From positions 1 through 64,000 of the forward strand of contig SWBL01000052.1 in NCBI GenBank assembly GCA_024195585.1: 64,000 bases of DNA. Reading direction: 5' to 3'. Positions within the stretch are counted from its first letter, which is position 1. Every line of letters starts with the position of its first letter. The position numbers and the translations under genes are program-made. This stretch comes from Aureobasidium sp. EXF-3400. Lineage: Eukaryota > Ascomycota > Dothideomycetes > Dothideales > Saccotheciaceae. A model generated the notes under the pieces. The model did no database searches. It saw only the letters and a list, made by a program, of their open reading frames with translations, and had not been told where the DNA came from. Positions 1-11,025 of the stretch are shown here, piece after piece.

Positions 1-1308
1 GTCACCCACCGTAGTACTAATCTGCCGTTCAACTGCTTATGTATGGCAGAGCGGACGGGATGCCCAGTTTTCAGCTGACTGTGGCCGTATGTGCTTGACA
101 CTGAATTCTAAGGTGAAATATTGTAAAGAAGCATAATCCAATGCTTACAGACGAACTGCGTGTTGAAAGCTCTCCGTTCCCGATCGGAACCCCGCCCCAT
201 CAACGCTTCATCAATATTATTCTTCCTCCTCCAACCACGAGTGTCTCGCTTCACGCTCTGTAGCAACCGAGGCTCACAATGGTGGCCCAGAGGTGAAAGC
301 TTCTATTCATCACGCGAAAGTCGAGTTCTGTGGCTGGTTCAATGCGCGTCTTGCAGACACCGCTCGGATGGACCGTATACAACTGACCCGGAGGACTTGT
401 CCGACATCTGGGAGAATAGCCGCTCCGATCCTGACGAAGACAACAGACAGTCGGGTCATGGGACTCACTACGATGTCCAGCCCGAACAGACCTTCTCCTC
501 ATCTCGTCCTAGCGTCCACCCACTCTCCAACTCCTCGGAAGCACCGAGCGAGGCATAACAGTGGACCGCACAATGCTTTTTCAACACAAGGCCGGCCAGA
601 AGAAGCTTGTCAGCCATCAAGCGGTTCGAACGCTAGGCACCGCGCTGCGCCAGATGTACAGAAAAGACCACCGGATGCGTCCATGCGACTATAGAGGGGT
701 AGCCCATTTGATCGATAGCGGTCCCGTCTTAGAGCAAATTTGTCAATTAAGTGTGGCGAGCTGCAGTAGTTGAAAGAAAGCAGAGTTGACGGCTGGATGG
801 AATTCTTATGAGTTGCCTCTTTAGGCAGCCCGTAGACCAATCACATCCGTCTGGGAACAACCCTGTGATAGTCGACACACTCGGCCGCATAGTGCATATC
901 AGCTCTATGAACTTCAGCTCGCTCTAACAAGTCCAAGCCGTCTACAAATACCGATGCTTGAAAACTCTCGCTCAGCTCAGTCAATGGCTGGGCTCAGCAA
1001 GACCGTGGAAGTGTGCTATACCACCAGATATGTATCTCAATCCATCCAGCCCAAGCGTCGGAGACACCGATCAGCGAATTTTAAAACGGTGGTCTGGATA
1101 GATTGAGATGAAGCTGAACTCCTCAGCTGGCGGCTTTGCATACAGATGAGAGATGTACAGTCTCGAGATGGACAATGGTTGTCGACAAATAAATCTGACA
1201 GAGGAGCATATATAAGTTGCCTCTGTCCACTCCCAAGGAGGAGGACAACAACAACAAGAAGAATCAACGAAGCATCTTCTGCATCTCTATCAGCTGCAGA
1301 GTCTCAGA
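1..1308. other. 5' intergenic stretch, no gene supported
   Basis: Several short open frames occur here, up to about 130 codons, but they overlap each other on both strands. None has a recognisable domain, a signal peptide or splice-consistent extensions. The right end holds the promoter of the Thr/Ser-rich secreted protein gene, including a TATA-like element. Confidence 0.6.
1209..1216 (+). promoter_or_regulatory. TATA box, Thr/Ser-rich secreted protein gene
   Basis: TATATAAG lies 93 bases upstream of the ATG at 1309, a reasonable distance for a fungal TATA element. Confidence 0.45.
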
Positions 1309-2563
1309 ATGTTTAAGCTCATTTTCTTGTTGATCGCGGCATTGCCGTGCGTCTTTGGATCTTTCATAATCGGCTCAAGCACCACATCCACGATCAAATG
1401 TTCTACGAGACAAGCATCAACTTCGACCAAGTCAATCCCTAGCTCAACCAAGACCAAGACCGTCACGCTTCTCCCACTCCTGCTGACTTCGGTCTCGACC
1501 CCGGTTGTCACGCAAACGCCATCTCCGACAACCTCCACCTCGATTGTCACGTCAGTATCAACTGTCACCATCACGGATACGACTATCACCGACACGTTCT
1601 CTACAACTTCAAGCATGACTACAACAATCACGGCTTCTACTACAAGCACCTATACCGAAACCGATACTGCGAGTACCACAACAACCACAACGATAAGCTC
1701 GCAGGTCCCAACATCCTCTGGCTTCTTACCCATCGAATCGACCCTGAATGGACCACCCTCAAAGCGCAAGAAGCGTTCAGCAGGCCACCCCCACAGTCCG
1801 TTAGAGGGTCGTGCCCAAGCAGCTAAGAGACCAATGTGTGCCGGCAAACACTACGCTGCGGCTGTATCTTGTAAGTTGGATCGGACTGTTACACTTCATG
1901 AACCTATTCTATACTGCATAATATTTCTCGTTAATAGGTTTATGCGTGCTAATACGAGCATTCATAGGCATTGATTATGTTCAAGTTCGTAGCAAAATCA
2001 CACTCGTCCTCACCACAAAGACCTCCACCAAGACTCTGCCACCAGCTACCGTCACCGCAACGTCTACTACGGTCCAGACATCCACATCGACCGTCGTACC
2101 ACCAGACGTCTCTACGACATCGAGCTTCTCGACTACGATCTCAGTCACGATCACGTCAACATTCCAAGCGACTACTACAACAACCATGACAACCACACTC
2201 ACTGTTACGAGTACTCTCACTGGATATGCCGCCTGTGCCACCAACAACCTTCTGGGCCCATCGTACAATGGAGACATCATCGATAACATATACGGCGAGA
2301 TGAACACCATCGATGTTTCAACTTCATCAACCAACTCGGCTTACGACTGTTGCGTTGCATGCCTCACTAGTGGAACTTGTTCGAGCTCGGGCTACGAGAC
2401 CAACTCAGGCACGTGCTACCTGCTAACCGCCCAAACATGCGCGAGTGGTCAACTACGTAGTGGAGACTTTGTCTACGAGCCTAGCGATCAGACCGCAGAC
2501 TTTTCTCTTGTGGTATCGAACTCGAACTGTGGTTACCTCGATGATGGTGGTGTTGGTCCCTAG
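1309..2563 (+). CDS. Secreted Thr/Ser-rich wall-type protein with PAN/apple-like C-terminus
   Basis: The model is 1309-1870 joined to 1968-2563, giving 385 aa. It starts with a signal peptide (residues 1-17). Two long Thr/Ser/Val tracts follow, about 24-145 and 200-275, with the TVT/TST rhythm of heavily O-glycosylated wall proteins. Between them lie basic sites resembling Kex2 targets (KRKKR at 152-156, KR at 173-174). The last 105 residues are Cys-rich and look like the PAN/apple-like domains of fungal secreted proteins; I infer a carbohydrate- or protein-binding surface role. The intron starts GTAAGT. Two acceptors, after 1937 and after 1967, keep the same frame and differ by ten residues. 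The second has a CTAAT branch-like site just upstream. The exact function is unknown. Confidence 0.75.
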
Positions 2564-3307
2564 AGCAAGAATGAGCTCAATATCGCTAGCAGATAGGACA
2601 CCGCTTCGCCAAGGTCAGAGAGATGTGAGCTGATCCAGAGGAAGTAAGTGACTATACTGTTGTACGGGCATATATGATGGCTTTCCAGAGAAACTAGCAC
2701 GGACATCTTATTTGCTGTATGTCTGTCACACTCTCATTAAAGCTATCCCATCATTATTTTCAGTATCAGAACCATTCGATCGCCTCCAAAGGTTGCAGAG
2801 TTTTAATGAAGATTTCTTGCTGAGTGCGACAAGAGCAGCAGTTAGCGATGTAACAAGGTAGCTGATCGATTCTTGCAAAACATCGGTGCGTCTAGCTACT
2901 TTGACAGCCTTTAGCACACGCGGAGTATATACGATTTCTATGACGATGCTGCGTACCAATTTCAGTGCATTCTCCGAGTATGGCAGTCTATGACCAAGTT
3001 TACAGATCTGCAGGTCTACAAAGTGGTAGGTTTGCGATTGCCGACGCCAGCGTGGGGCACTTCGGTTGATCAGCCGATTTCCTTGTGTGTTCTTTCCTGA
3101 TCCTCACAACATCTCGAAGATCAGGCAATGTTGGCCCGGAGCAGCATGCGAACATCGTCGATAGCAGTAAAGGTATGGAAGTATCGCTGGAGCCGTGTTT
3201 CGAGATCATGATGATCAGCTAGCTGCTTGATCATACTTATAGGCCGCGCCTGCTCACTTGGTCAAGAACAATATTGTACAACATTTCTCGACTTTGGTTT
3301 TGTCGCA
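2564..3307. other. Intergenic, no gene seen
   Basis: Two short minus-strand frames (77 and 69 codons) show no protein-like features. This is probably the 3' region of the upstream gene plus the promoter of the beta-propeller gene. Confidence 0.6.
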
Positions 3308-4465
3308 ATGAGATCACACTTTTCCGCATTGGCTCTTGCCGCCATGGCGACAGTCGCACAAGCTTATCAGCATCAACTCGACATCCCCGATGCTGCATTC
3401 ACATCATGGCAGCTTCCCACTGCCGTTTCGGGGCCGTGTGATGTCTCGATTGGACCCAACAACTTTGTATACGTGCAAGAGTTCTTCGCCAACAAGATCG
3501 CACGGTTTAACCAAAATACTGGTGAATTCACAGAATACGACATTCCATTCACCGTACCAGGATTGGACAACTTTACCCTACCGCTACCCGGTCACGCAAA
3601 ATTCGAGCTCCTGTCGTGTGCCATTCGCACTGGCTACGATGGTTATATGTACTTTAGCAATGGCGCCCACAACCAACTCGTGCGTCACGATGTTCATAGC
3701 GGCGAGACCGTTGTCTTCACCCCTCCTCCATCGCTCTTGAGTATTCTAGGCAATCTCCAACCCTTGAATGACGTGACTGCCGCACCGGATGGAATCTATT
3801 TCACACAAACCACCGGAAACCAAATCACGAAGTTTGACTACAAGACGCACAAGTTCACCTCCTGGAAAGTACCTACTCTTCTCTCAATTCCGCTTGGCAT
3901 CTATTATTCGCAGCATGATGACGGCATCTGGTTCCTTGAGTTCGGTGCTTCGAAGGTCGGCCGTTTAGATCGCCATACTCACGAGATCGAAGAGTTCGAT
4001 CTACCCTTGAGTGCGCTACAACCTCTGGTCGTGCGTGCCGAGACTGTGAACAAAGACGGTAGCACGACTCTCTGGTTTGCATGCACAACTTCGTCCACAA
4101 TCACAGGCATCAATACACGCACCGCAGCCATCACTGTCTACCACGAACCCAACGCCCCCACAGAGACTGTAGAGGTGGCCCAAGATTTGAAGGGAAATGT
4201 ATGGGCAACACACATTTTGCAAAATACCCTAGGCGTGCTCAACCCGAAGACGGGAAATGTTAGTGTTGTCGTCGAGCCTAGCGTTATTCTGGACACTCCA
4301 GGCATCACAGTCCCCTTCTATGGCGAAAGTGGTATATTCGGTTACGCCGTCGGCCAACCTCCTGGTCAAGGACAGAAAGACATCCTCGGCGACTCAATCT
4401 GGTACACGCACTTCTTGACGAATCAATTGATCAGATTGGACTTGACGAACGTAGAAATTCCTTAG
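3308..4465 (+). CDS. Secreted Vgb (streptogramin lyase)-like beta-propeller protein
   Basis: A single exon of 385 aa. I chose the ATG at 3308 because it begins a clean signal peptide (about residues 1-19, ending AQA). The open frame upstream to 3227 adds no plausible N-terminus. The mature protein has repeated blades with patterns such as GIYFTQTTGNQITKFD, IWFLEFGASKVGRLD and VWATHILQNTLGVLNP, the hallmark of the virginiamycin B lyase/SMP-30-like seven-bladed propeller superfamily. In bacteria, Vgb linearises streptogramin B antibiotics. Fungal secreted relatives are mostly uncharacterised, and I cannot place the catalytic His/Glu residues with certainty. It could be a lactonase or a lyase. 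It lies within a run of genes for secreted proteins. Confidence 0.8.
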   Translation: MRSHFSALALAAMATVAQAYQHQLDIPDAAFTSWQLPTAVSGPCDVSIGPNNFVYVQEFFANKIARFNQNTGEFTEYDIPFTVPGLDNFTLPLPGHAKFELLSCAIRTGYDGYMYFSNGAHNQLVRHDVHSGETVVFTPPPSLLSILGNLQPLNDVTAAPDGIYFTQTTGNQITKFDYKTHKFTSWKVPTLLSIPLGIYYSQHDDGIWFLEFGASKVGRLDRHTHEIEEFDLPLSALQPLVVRAETVNKDGSTTLWFACTTSSTITGINTRTAAITVYHEPNAPTETVEVAQDLKGNVWATHILQNTLGVLNPKTGNVSVVVEPSVILDTPGITVPFYGESGIFGYAVGQPPGQGQKDILGDSIWYTHFLTNQLIRLDLTNVEIP

Positions 4466-4615
4466 ATGTCACTGCCACGGCTCGAGTCAGTTTCATAGGA
4501 ATAATCCCTGCTGCAAATCGAGCGTCGTGCTTCTCACCCGAAAGCACGGTCCGTATGCAGGATGATGTTTTTGATACTCACCATAAATAGTAGCGCGCCT
4601 AATAGGTGATCTTCA

Positions 4616-4623
4616 TATATAAA
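4616..4623 (+). promoter_or_regulatory. TATA box, small secreted protein gene
   Basis: TATATAAA lies 77 bases upstream of the ATG at 4700. A CT-rich leader follows. Confidence 0.5.
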
Positions 4624-4699
4624 GTGGATTTGACGACGTCGTCTGCAATTTCTTCAGACATCTTTCTGCCTACCTGACAACTTCACCATCAACGGCAAC

Positions 4700-5436
4700 A
4701 TGAAATTCACACTTAGCAATATCCTGCTGCTGGCTACCACAGCCCTTGGTCAGCAGACTAGCTGTCCAGACTCATCAATCTTCAGAGTCCACTCTGTCCT
4801 CAAGAACGGCACCCACTTCAATGGCAACAGCTTCAATACCACCAATCTCAACACCACAAGCTCTTTCGGATATGTCAAGTCATCGCATATGTACTCATCT
4901 CGCTACCATGCCACTCTCGTCCCTGTAGCCCCTGGCCAGAGTGATCACGATGCCTGGATCTTGGCAGCAGCATACACGACTGACATCTACAACCACACTG
5001 ATTCGTATCTCCGCTTTCCCGACCAGGATTACGTGCTCTCGCACTCTCTTGGGTTCACGCTTCCTCCATTGAGTCAAGCAACCCCTGCCGCTATGGTCGA
5101 GATCAATGGTGCAGATGGACCTGGTATCGAGGCGGGAACTGTGGGTGTGTACTACGACAATGCTGGAAAGATTCAATACAAGGGACCTGGTGGCAAGAAG
5201 GTGCATTGGCATGGTAAGATCTCTTGTTTTCAACTAGTGAGGTTCGCGACTGATTTGCTTTGACAGGTTGTCCTAACCGTGATGTGGAGTATGAGAGCAA
5301 TGTAACTCTGCTGGGATACAGGTTGCACAATGCAACTGTGCCAAGGGGATGCTATGATATCGATCTTGTCATCGAGTATATGGATGGTTGGAACACGCCT
5401 ACTGGCTTGCCTCCTAAGTGCTGGCCTCATTACTGA
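4700..5436 (+). CDS. Small secreted protein of unknown function
   Basis: Exons 4700-5213 and 5267-5436 give 227 aa; the 53-nt intron has a GTAAGA donor and a GACAG acceptor. The signal peptide covers about residues 1-17 (ending ALG). The mature part carries many N-glycosylation sequons, including several NTT and NGT motifs in the first 50 residues. Cysteines sit near both ends (TSCPD, GCPNRD, RGCYD and a C-terminal PKCWPHY), suggesting disulfides. The layout, with an N-terminal VHSVLKNGTHFN-type start, a hydrophobic middle and a short Cys tail, resembles fungal small secreted proteins, but I do not recognise a named family. A strong TATA element suggests regulated, possibly high expression. 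Confidence 0.75.
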
Positions 5437-5577
5437 AGAAGCGAGGTCAGATTTAGGGGTATTCCAAAGCGCTAGTGCTGAACATCCACGATCTATAGAA
5501 TGCACAGTAACTTCATCAATCGAGGTAGTGTCCATTGAAGATGCCGAGTACCGTATTTGTCTATGGAAAGCTAGGCT

Positions 5578-6222
5578 CTATCCTTTGCGTGTGCCCTTCT
5601 TTCCACCTTTCTTCCCGCCCTTCTGAGTGTTTTGCTCATCACTCTTTCCTGTTTCCTCTGTATCCAATCGAGGCAAACCCGCCCGTCTCAATCGACTCAG
5701 GAACTTTTCATCCTTCAATTCTGCTTTCGAAATTCCAAAGACCGCAAGATATATAGGGCCCATATCATGGGGGCCACAAGGATGTGCATCTCCACTCGCC
5801 CTACGCTTTTCGAAAAAGTTCTCAAGACAGCCTTTGATAGCTTCTTCAATGGTGACGAGCTGTGTAGGTGATGCATTTTCCTCGACCACAGGCTCTTTCA
5901 AACCATCATCTTGCTCGCAATCAGGTTGCTCGTAATCGATTTCCTCAAACTCTGGTATTTCTTGCAGAGTCGGTGGTAGGATTTGTGTTTGTTTGATCGT
6001 TGCAGCTTCATCCACAGTAAAGTATGGTGCACTGATGTATAGCTCGTCTGTTGTTGCGAGCGTGCGTGATTCTGCTGCACGATCGGTCGCGATGTTGCAG
6101 AGATCGTAGAGAAGAACGTGGATCTTGTACCATAGATCGTGGTTTGCTTGGAGTGCTGGTAGTCCTGAGATGGGCTGGTCCATCTCTGTCTGCTCCGTGG
6201 CAACGCGCTTTCCTTTGTGCAT
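5578..6222 (-). CDS. Hypothetical acidic protein with Lys/Gly tail
   Basis: A single exon of 214 aa starting at the ATG at 6222. The first 70 residues look helical. The middle (about 85-120) is very acidic, rich in Glu, Asp, Pro and Gln. The C-terminus ends in a lysine/glycine repeat (KGGKKGGKKG). There is no signal peptide or membrane segment. The frame is intron-free, and its composition is more protein-like than the antisense frames. I do not recognise a family. Two CACGTGGTT elements lie about 215-250 bases upstream of its start. It could be a lineage-specific nuclear protein, but that is a guess. Confidence 0.55.
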   Translation of the reverse strand: MHKGKRVATEQTEMDQPISGLPALQANHDLWYKIHVLLYDLCNIATDRAAESRTLATTDELYISAPYFTVDEAATIKQTQILPPTLQEIPEFEEIDYEQPDCEQDDGLKEPVVEENASPTQLVTIEEAIKGCLENFFEKRRASGDAHPCGPHDMGPIYLAVFGISKAELKDEKFLSRLRRAGLPRLDTEETGKSDEQNTQKGGKKGGKKGTRKG

Positions 6223-6763
6223 GTCTGTGGATGATATGGATCGAGAATGAGATAGATGTTGATGGCGATGGAGTTTTTGATGGGGATGGAAGTTTGAGAC
6301 GAAGATGGTTTGACGAAAATGGATGGTTGTTGATGAACTTGTATGAGCTTTGATGAAGAAGTACGGTGGAGTTGGATCAACAAGAATCTAAGAAACATGA
6401 TAAGGCAGTTTATCCTGACTCACTGCCTAAGCCACGTGGTTAGGTATGTCATCCGAATTTGTTGTGCACGTGGTTGGATCTGAAGGCACAAGAGAGAGCA
6501 TTTGAGCAAGTTCTATTCCAGTCAACTCCCAAGACGAGAGCCATGTTCTCTAGACCACGAGAGACTCACTCAAGACGGAATGCAGCCACGGTCTTAGCTA
6601 TAGAGATGCACAGTACTCTCTGCAGTGAGGATGATATCGATAGAGAGAATCTCACTACAAGGGTTTTCCAAAGTCACACTTCTGATTTGGAAGATATCGT
6701 GCATTTCTATAGTTACAAATGGCAGACTATAGCACTTAGGGATGACACTACTTAGTGATCCTT
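6223..6763. other. Intergenic with paired CACGTG elements
   Basis: This is the promoter side of the hypothetical gene and the 3' side of the acid phosphatase gene. No coding feature is seen. CACGTG occurs at 6433-6438 and 6467-6472. Confidence 0.55.
6433..6472. promoter_or_regulatory. Two CACGTGGTT E-box-like sites 34 bp apart
   Basis: CACGTG occurs twice, each time followed by GTT, in the same orientation and 34 bases apart. CACGTG is the core bound by fungal bHLH factors, including the phosphate regulator Pho4. The placement is upstream of the minus-strand hypothetical gene and downstream of the phosphatase gene, so the target is uncertain. Confidence 0.35.
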
Positions 6764-8385
6764 TTACTGATGCAAAAAGGTAATTTTCTCGGCGGCCCCT
6801 TCTTCCAATCCACACACACGGCCAAAGTCGCCGACTTCCCATCCTCTCAGCATGACCTTCCTCTCAAAAGCTGCCAAGGGACAACTCTTTCCCGGTCCAT
6901 CATCACAACCCGGTATAGGCACGACGCCATCATTGACGACAACTCGAACATATGGTTCGGGATGAGGTGGATCGCAGTAGATGTGATTAGGATACAGCGG
7001 AGCATTGTCGTGACAGTACACCCATGGACATACCATACGCTCAAACTCAATCCTTCCACCCATGGGTATAATAGAAGAGGTTTTCCATACCCTGTCTTCT
7101 GGTGCGTGATCAGTGGGTAGATCTCCAAGTGATGGGAATAGATCCAGTGCGGACAGTAAAGGCAAAATATCTCCATCATGCACAAAACTGAAGAAGAGAG
7201 ATCCATTTGAAGCACCGGCAGAGAGGAGATTTGTAGTAGCGTTCAGGAAAGGGAAGCCACGGCCTGCGCTATACTTGTTTCCAGGTCCAGTGCGGTAGTA
7301 ATGAAGTAAGTCTCTAGCATACTCAAAGTCCCGCCACTCGGCGTGTGTAAAGACATCGCACCAGGGGCTACTGCCTCGAGCGAGGAGTTCGAAGCCGCAA
7401 AGTCCTTGCATGGAGAAGACTTCGTGGATGCTCAGATTCAAGCCTGGGTTCTGTTGCTCCAGACGTTGGACGATGGGTGGTATGTATACACTTTGCCATT
7501 CCTTGAGCTTGTGTAAGCCTTTATGGCGTCCTTCAGGATTGTGTGGTTCAGGATAGGCTTTGCAGGTATTGCCTGTTGTCAAGGTGTCGGCGCCCAGTCC
7601 AGAGACCTCAGGTATGATGTGCAACTTCGCGATTTCGCTGTCCCAGTCCACGCCCCAAAAGCCGCCGGCAAAGTACTTTGCGGTTTCGACCACACGATGG
7701 GAGTCCGCGGCCCAGAAGTTTGTCTGATTGCTTGCGACAGCCGTGGCGCGAAGATCAGGGTAGCGGGTCCGAAGAGTGACGCCTGCTTGGAAGGCACCAA
7801 GCGTACCGGCGTATGGTCCTATAGGAATCAATTCACCAATTTCCGATTTGTAGTCTTCGGCCATGAAGAAAGTCCAGTTTTTGAAAAAGGTAAGATCGCC
7901 TCGGAGGTCAATGTCGAGCGTTCGAAGTCGATTATGAAGAGCGATCATATCTGCAATCTTGTCAGAGTTGAAACATGAGGTATAATCTAGTATCAAGACT
8001 TACGTGCGCCAGTGTTATGCGTCGGGTATCTTTCGTTATGCCTTGCCATCTAAAAGTAGAATAAGCATACGGTACAACATGGAAAGAACAGCTGGGTGGC
8101 TCCTACCATATGCACCTGTTCTATCTTGCAGCCTTCTGGAACGCTCGAGTCATCTCCAAAAGGTCCATCTACTTTGGGGATCCATGGCCCGTTTCCTCCA
8201 AGGTGATACAAGATATTCCAATCTTCTTGTATTGTTGTGTTATGCGTGGCCGGGATGTGAGGATATGTCCATTTGCTCATGAATACACCAAAGTAGTCAT
8301 GCACTAAAAATCCCCAAGGATGCTCCTGCTGCAGGCCGAAGTATATCGCGGCTGCAATGACAGCTATTGATATGGGGAATAGCAT
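6764..8385 (-). CDS. Histidine acid phosphatase (PHO5/phytase-type)
   Basis: Exons 8107-8385, 8004-8049 and 6764-7950 give 503 aa. The ATG at 8385 is used because the frame upstream opens only with a TTG codon. The N-terminus has a hydrophobic segment (about residues 2-17), a signal peptide or anchor. The small middle exon encodes the catalytic motif RHNERYPT (H97), the RHGxRxP motif of histidine phosphatase clan 2. Here Asn replaces the usual Gly. The second catalytic element, an HD pair (H366-D367, in FVHDGDILP), is intact. The SNQTNFWAADSHRV segment and the scattered Cys residues also fit fungal acid phosphatases/phytases, which release phosphate from organic esters outside the cell. N-glycosylation sequons are present. 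Substrate preference (phytate or a general monoester) cannot be decided. Confidence 0.88.
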
Positions 8386-8993
8386 CGTCTCCAAGAACTC
8401 GGATAGTCTCTGGATTTCCAAGAAAGCACTCTCAATTATGGTGGTCCGACAACGAGCTTCTTATAAGAATTAACAGGAGAGACAACCGCACTCATGGATC
8501 ATACATAATGACTTGTGTCGCGATGGTTGATGCAAAAATGATATTGATAGGTCTTAAAGAATGCATGTTGTCTTACCGCCGCGTGAAACGATTGGATTTG
8601 ACAGGGTCCACATCGAAGAGCCGCACGGACCTTGACCTTGATGGATGGCAGAACAAAGACATCGGATAGAGAGTCATACTTGAAGCATTCCTCTTCGACT
8701 CACGAAGTACTCTGGAAATTTGAATCATTGACTCCTGCATGTTTATCACGATGGTCCAAGATAGAGGAGATAAAACGTCGATTCAACCGACTGTTTGCTG
8801 AAGGAGAAAAAAAAAGAAGAAACAAAGAAACGAACATTGGAATGTCCTCATGAACAGTCATGTCAACCCAATCATCAATCGAGCTTCCTCAGTCAATGCC
8901 TAACCGTAATTTCCATTCCCACACCCCACCACCACTCACGCCGTGTCCCTAAGATAGAAAAATAAGAGAAGAAAGAAGGAGGAGCGATCGCAT
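8386..8993. other. Intergenic, no gene seen
   Basis: Upstream region of the acid phosphatase and 3' region of the DBF2-type kinase. It holds an A-rich stretch near 8808-8830. Short frames show no domain. Confidence 0.6.
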
Positions 8994-11025
8994 CTAGAAG
9001 ATGGTGCCAAACTCCTCATCGAGTTGCGGAAGGGGCTTGCGAGGGCTAGTGCGTTCGCCATTCTCATCGACAGCAGGCTTTCGGTGTCTGATGTACAGTT
9101 AGTATGTGATCACGCGCTTAGTATCCAGGATTACTTACTTGAAAGTGAAACCAACGAACAGGTTGCGGCCCATCTTCTCGTCCCTCTCGGCCATCTCTTC
9201 GAGTGCCTTTTGCTTGTCCTTGACTTCCTTGTACTTGGCCATATCCTTCTCACTCTCAAAGTCGTCGAAGTAGCCGGCATCGGTCTCACTGTCGAGTTCA
9301 GGTACGAAGGGAGCACGCTCCTCGCGCAGACGCTCCCAGCGGACCTCGGCGAAGTAGGCATGTGCCTTTACCTGCGACATACCGCGCAGTCTCTGGTTCT
9401 TTCCGGAGATGAGACGAGTTATAAGATCCCATGTACGGCGAGAAAGGAAGTAGTTGGGATCTTCGTACTCGGGCTTGCGCAAGACTGAGGACCAGCGCTT
9501 CAGATTTTGCCATGTCTCGTCGACTGTGGCACCAGCGAACGGCGGGTAACCAGCCAGAGCCTCGAAAAGCATACAACCAAGGGACCAGTAGTCGACGGTG
9601 AAATCGTACTCGTCGCCCTTCAGGACTTCAGGGGCCATGTAGTCGGGACTTCCGACGATGCTCTTTGCGTAATTGATGTCGCGCTCACGCAGACTGCGAT
9701 ATCCTTCTCTTCTCTCCTTGAGCGAACGTTCCTCGATGGGCCTGCCGAAGGGAATGGCGTCACGGGGCATGTTGCCAACCTCTTCGAGCTTGATGCGCAT
9801 ACTCTCAATCTTTGCCGGGGCCAGGAAACCAGCAGCCAGACCAAAGTCAGTGAGCTTGACATGACCAGTGCTATCGATCAAGAAGTTTTCGGGCTTGAGA
9901 TCGCGATGGATGTAGCCAAGTTGGTGTAGGGCGTCGACGCAGAGGAACATCTCGGAGATGTAGAAACGGGCATGGCGGTTGTGCAGAACACCGGTGTTGT
10001 TGAGTAGAGTACGGAAGTCACCACCGGGAACATACTCCATGGCGAGGTAGATGCTGGCATCGTCTTGGAAAGCATACAAGAGGCGGACCAGCCAATCGCT
10101 CTTTGCGTTGGTGAGAATATCACGCTCGGTCAAGATGTGGCGCACTTCATCGAGCTTGAACAGCAGTTTCTTGCTCATGACCTTGAGGGCGCAGACTTCA
10201 CGTGTGTCCTTCTTTTGCGCCAGGTAGACCTGACCATAACCACCCTGGCCAACCTGAGTGAGAATGGCAAAGTCACCATGATTGAGACGAGTACGTCTGG
10301 CGCGGAGTTTTGCACGTTCGCGACCAAGATACTGTTGCATGTTGGATTGGTACTCGGCATCGGGAGTTTGCGGCGGGGGAGGGTTATGGGCATGGAAAAG
10401 CTCGGTGCGCTTCTGGCGGGTGGAGACGTAGTTAAGGAGATCGTAGTAGTGGTCAAGGAAGTCTGCACTGTCAGCATTGTGGGCCAGAGCGAAGATGGGT
10501 GCACGTACAAAGTTGAGTGACGTTGGCCAGGCGCTTGACGGTTGGCTTCTGCAGCTTCTCAATCTCTTCTTGTGTCAGACCGCCAGAGATGACGCTACGT
10601 TGTCTGCTCAGGGGCTGTTCATCCTGGCCGCGGTACTGGCTCTGCCTACTGGCGGCAGCCTGGCTGACATGGTCTTGCTGTTGGGCACCAGGGCGAGTTG
10701 GTGGTGTGTTTTCCTTGTTGCCCTTGCGCGTAGGGCTGTGGTCTTGGTTCCTGGGAGTTTTCGAAGGCGAGCCCAGGGTGGGCAGCAGTTTCATGGCATT
10801 GGAGAAGACATCGGGCAGGTCGAAAGCGCCGGGGGGTAAGCGGTTCTTGCTGGGACTGCCCTGCGGCGTCTGGGCGGGCGAGATGAAAGGCTGCGCGCTG
10901 TGGTTCTGGTGTCGTGGAGAGGTGGGAGTGAGAGGTCGCTCGCCCAGGTCGCTGCCACCGCGCGAGTGCATTGGCGGCGGCATCATGGGCATGTTCAAAT
11001 GCAGGCTCTTGTCGGGGGACGCCAT
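8994..11025 (-). CDS. DBF2: NDR-family protein kinase, Dbf2/Sid2 type
   Basis: Exons 10509-11025, 9139-10462 and 8994-9087 give 644 aa. The 46-nt and 51-nt introns are classical; the second has a TACTAAC branch site. The N-terminal 150 residues are disordered, rich in Pro, Ser and Gln with several SP/TP sites. An NDR-type N-terminal regulatory region follows. The AGC kinase domain shows GQGGYG (from about residue 244), HRDLKPEN (D360), DFGLAAG and a GSPDYMAPE activation loop. The insert containing KIESMRIKL is characteristic of Dbf2/Sid2 rather than Cbk1/Orb6. The last exon supplies the hydrophobic-motif tail (EEFGTIF). The family acts with Mob1 in the mitotic exit/septation initiation network to drive cytokinesis; in aspergilli the gene is sidB. 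Confidence 0.93.

Noticed and set aside
160..694. Overlapping 130-codon plus-strand frames near the window start
   Set aside because: They overlap each other in different frames and an antisense frame, lack any domain or signal peptide, and have no splice-consistent extension.
1290..1649. Val-rich minus-strand frame opposite the Thr-rich protein
   Set aside because: It is the antisense shadow of Thr/Ser codons (ACN reads as Val/Gly on the other strand).
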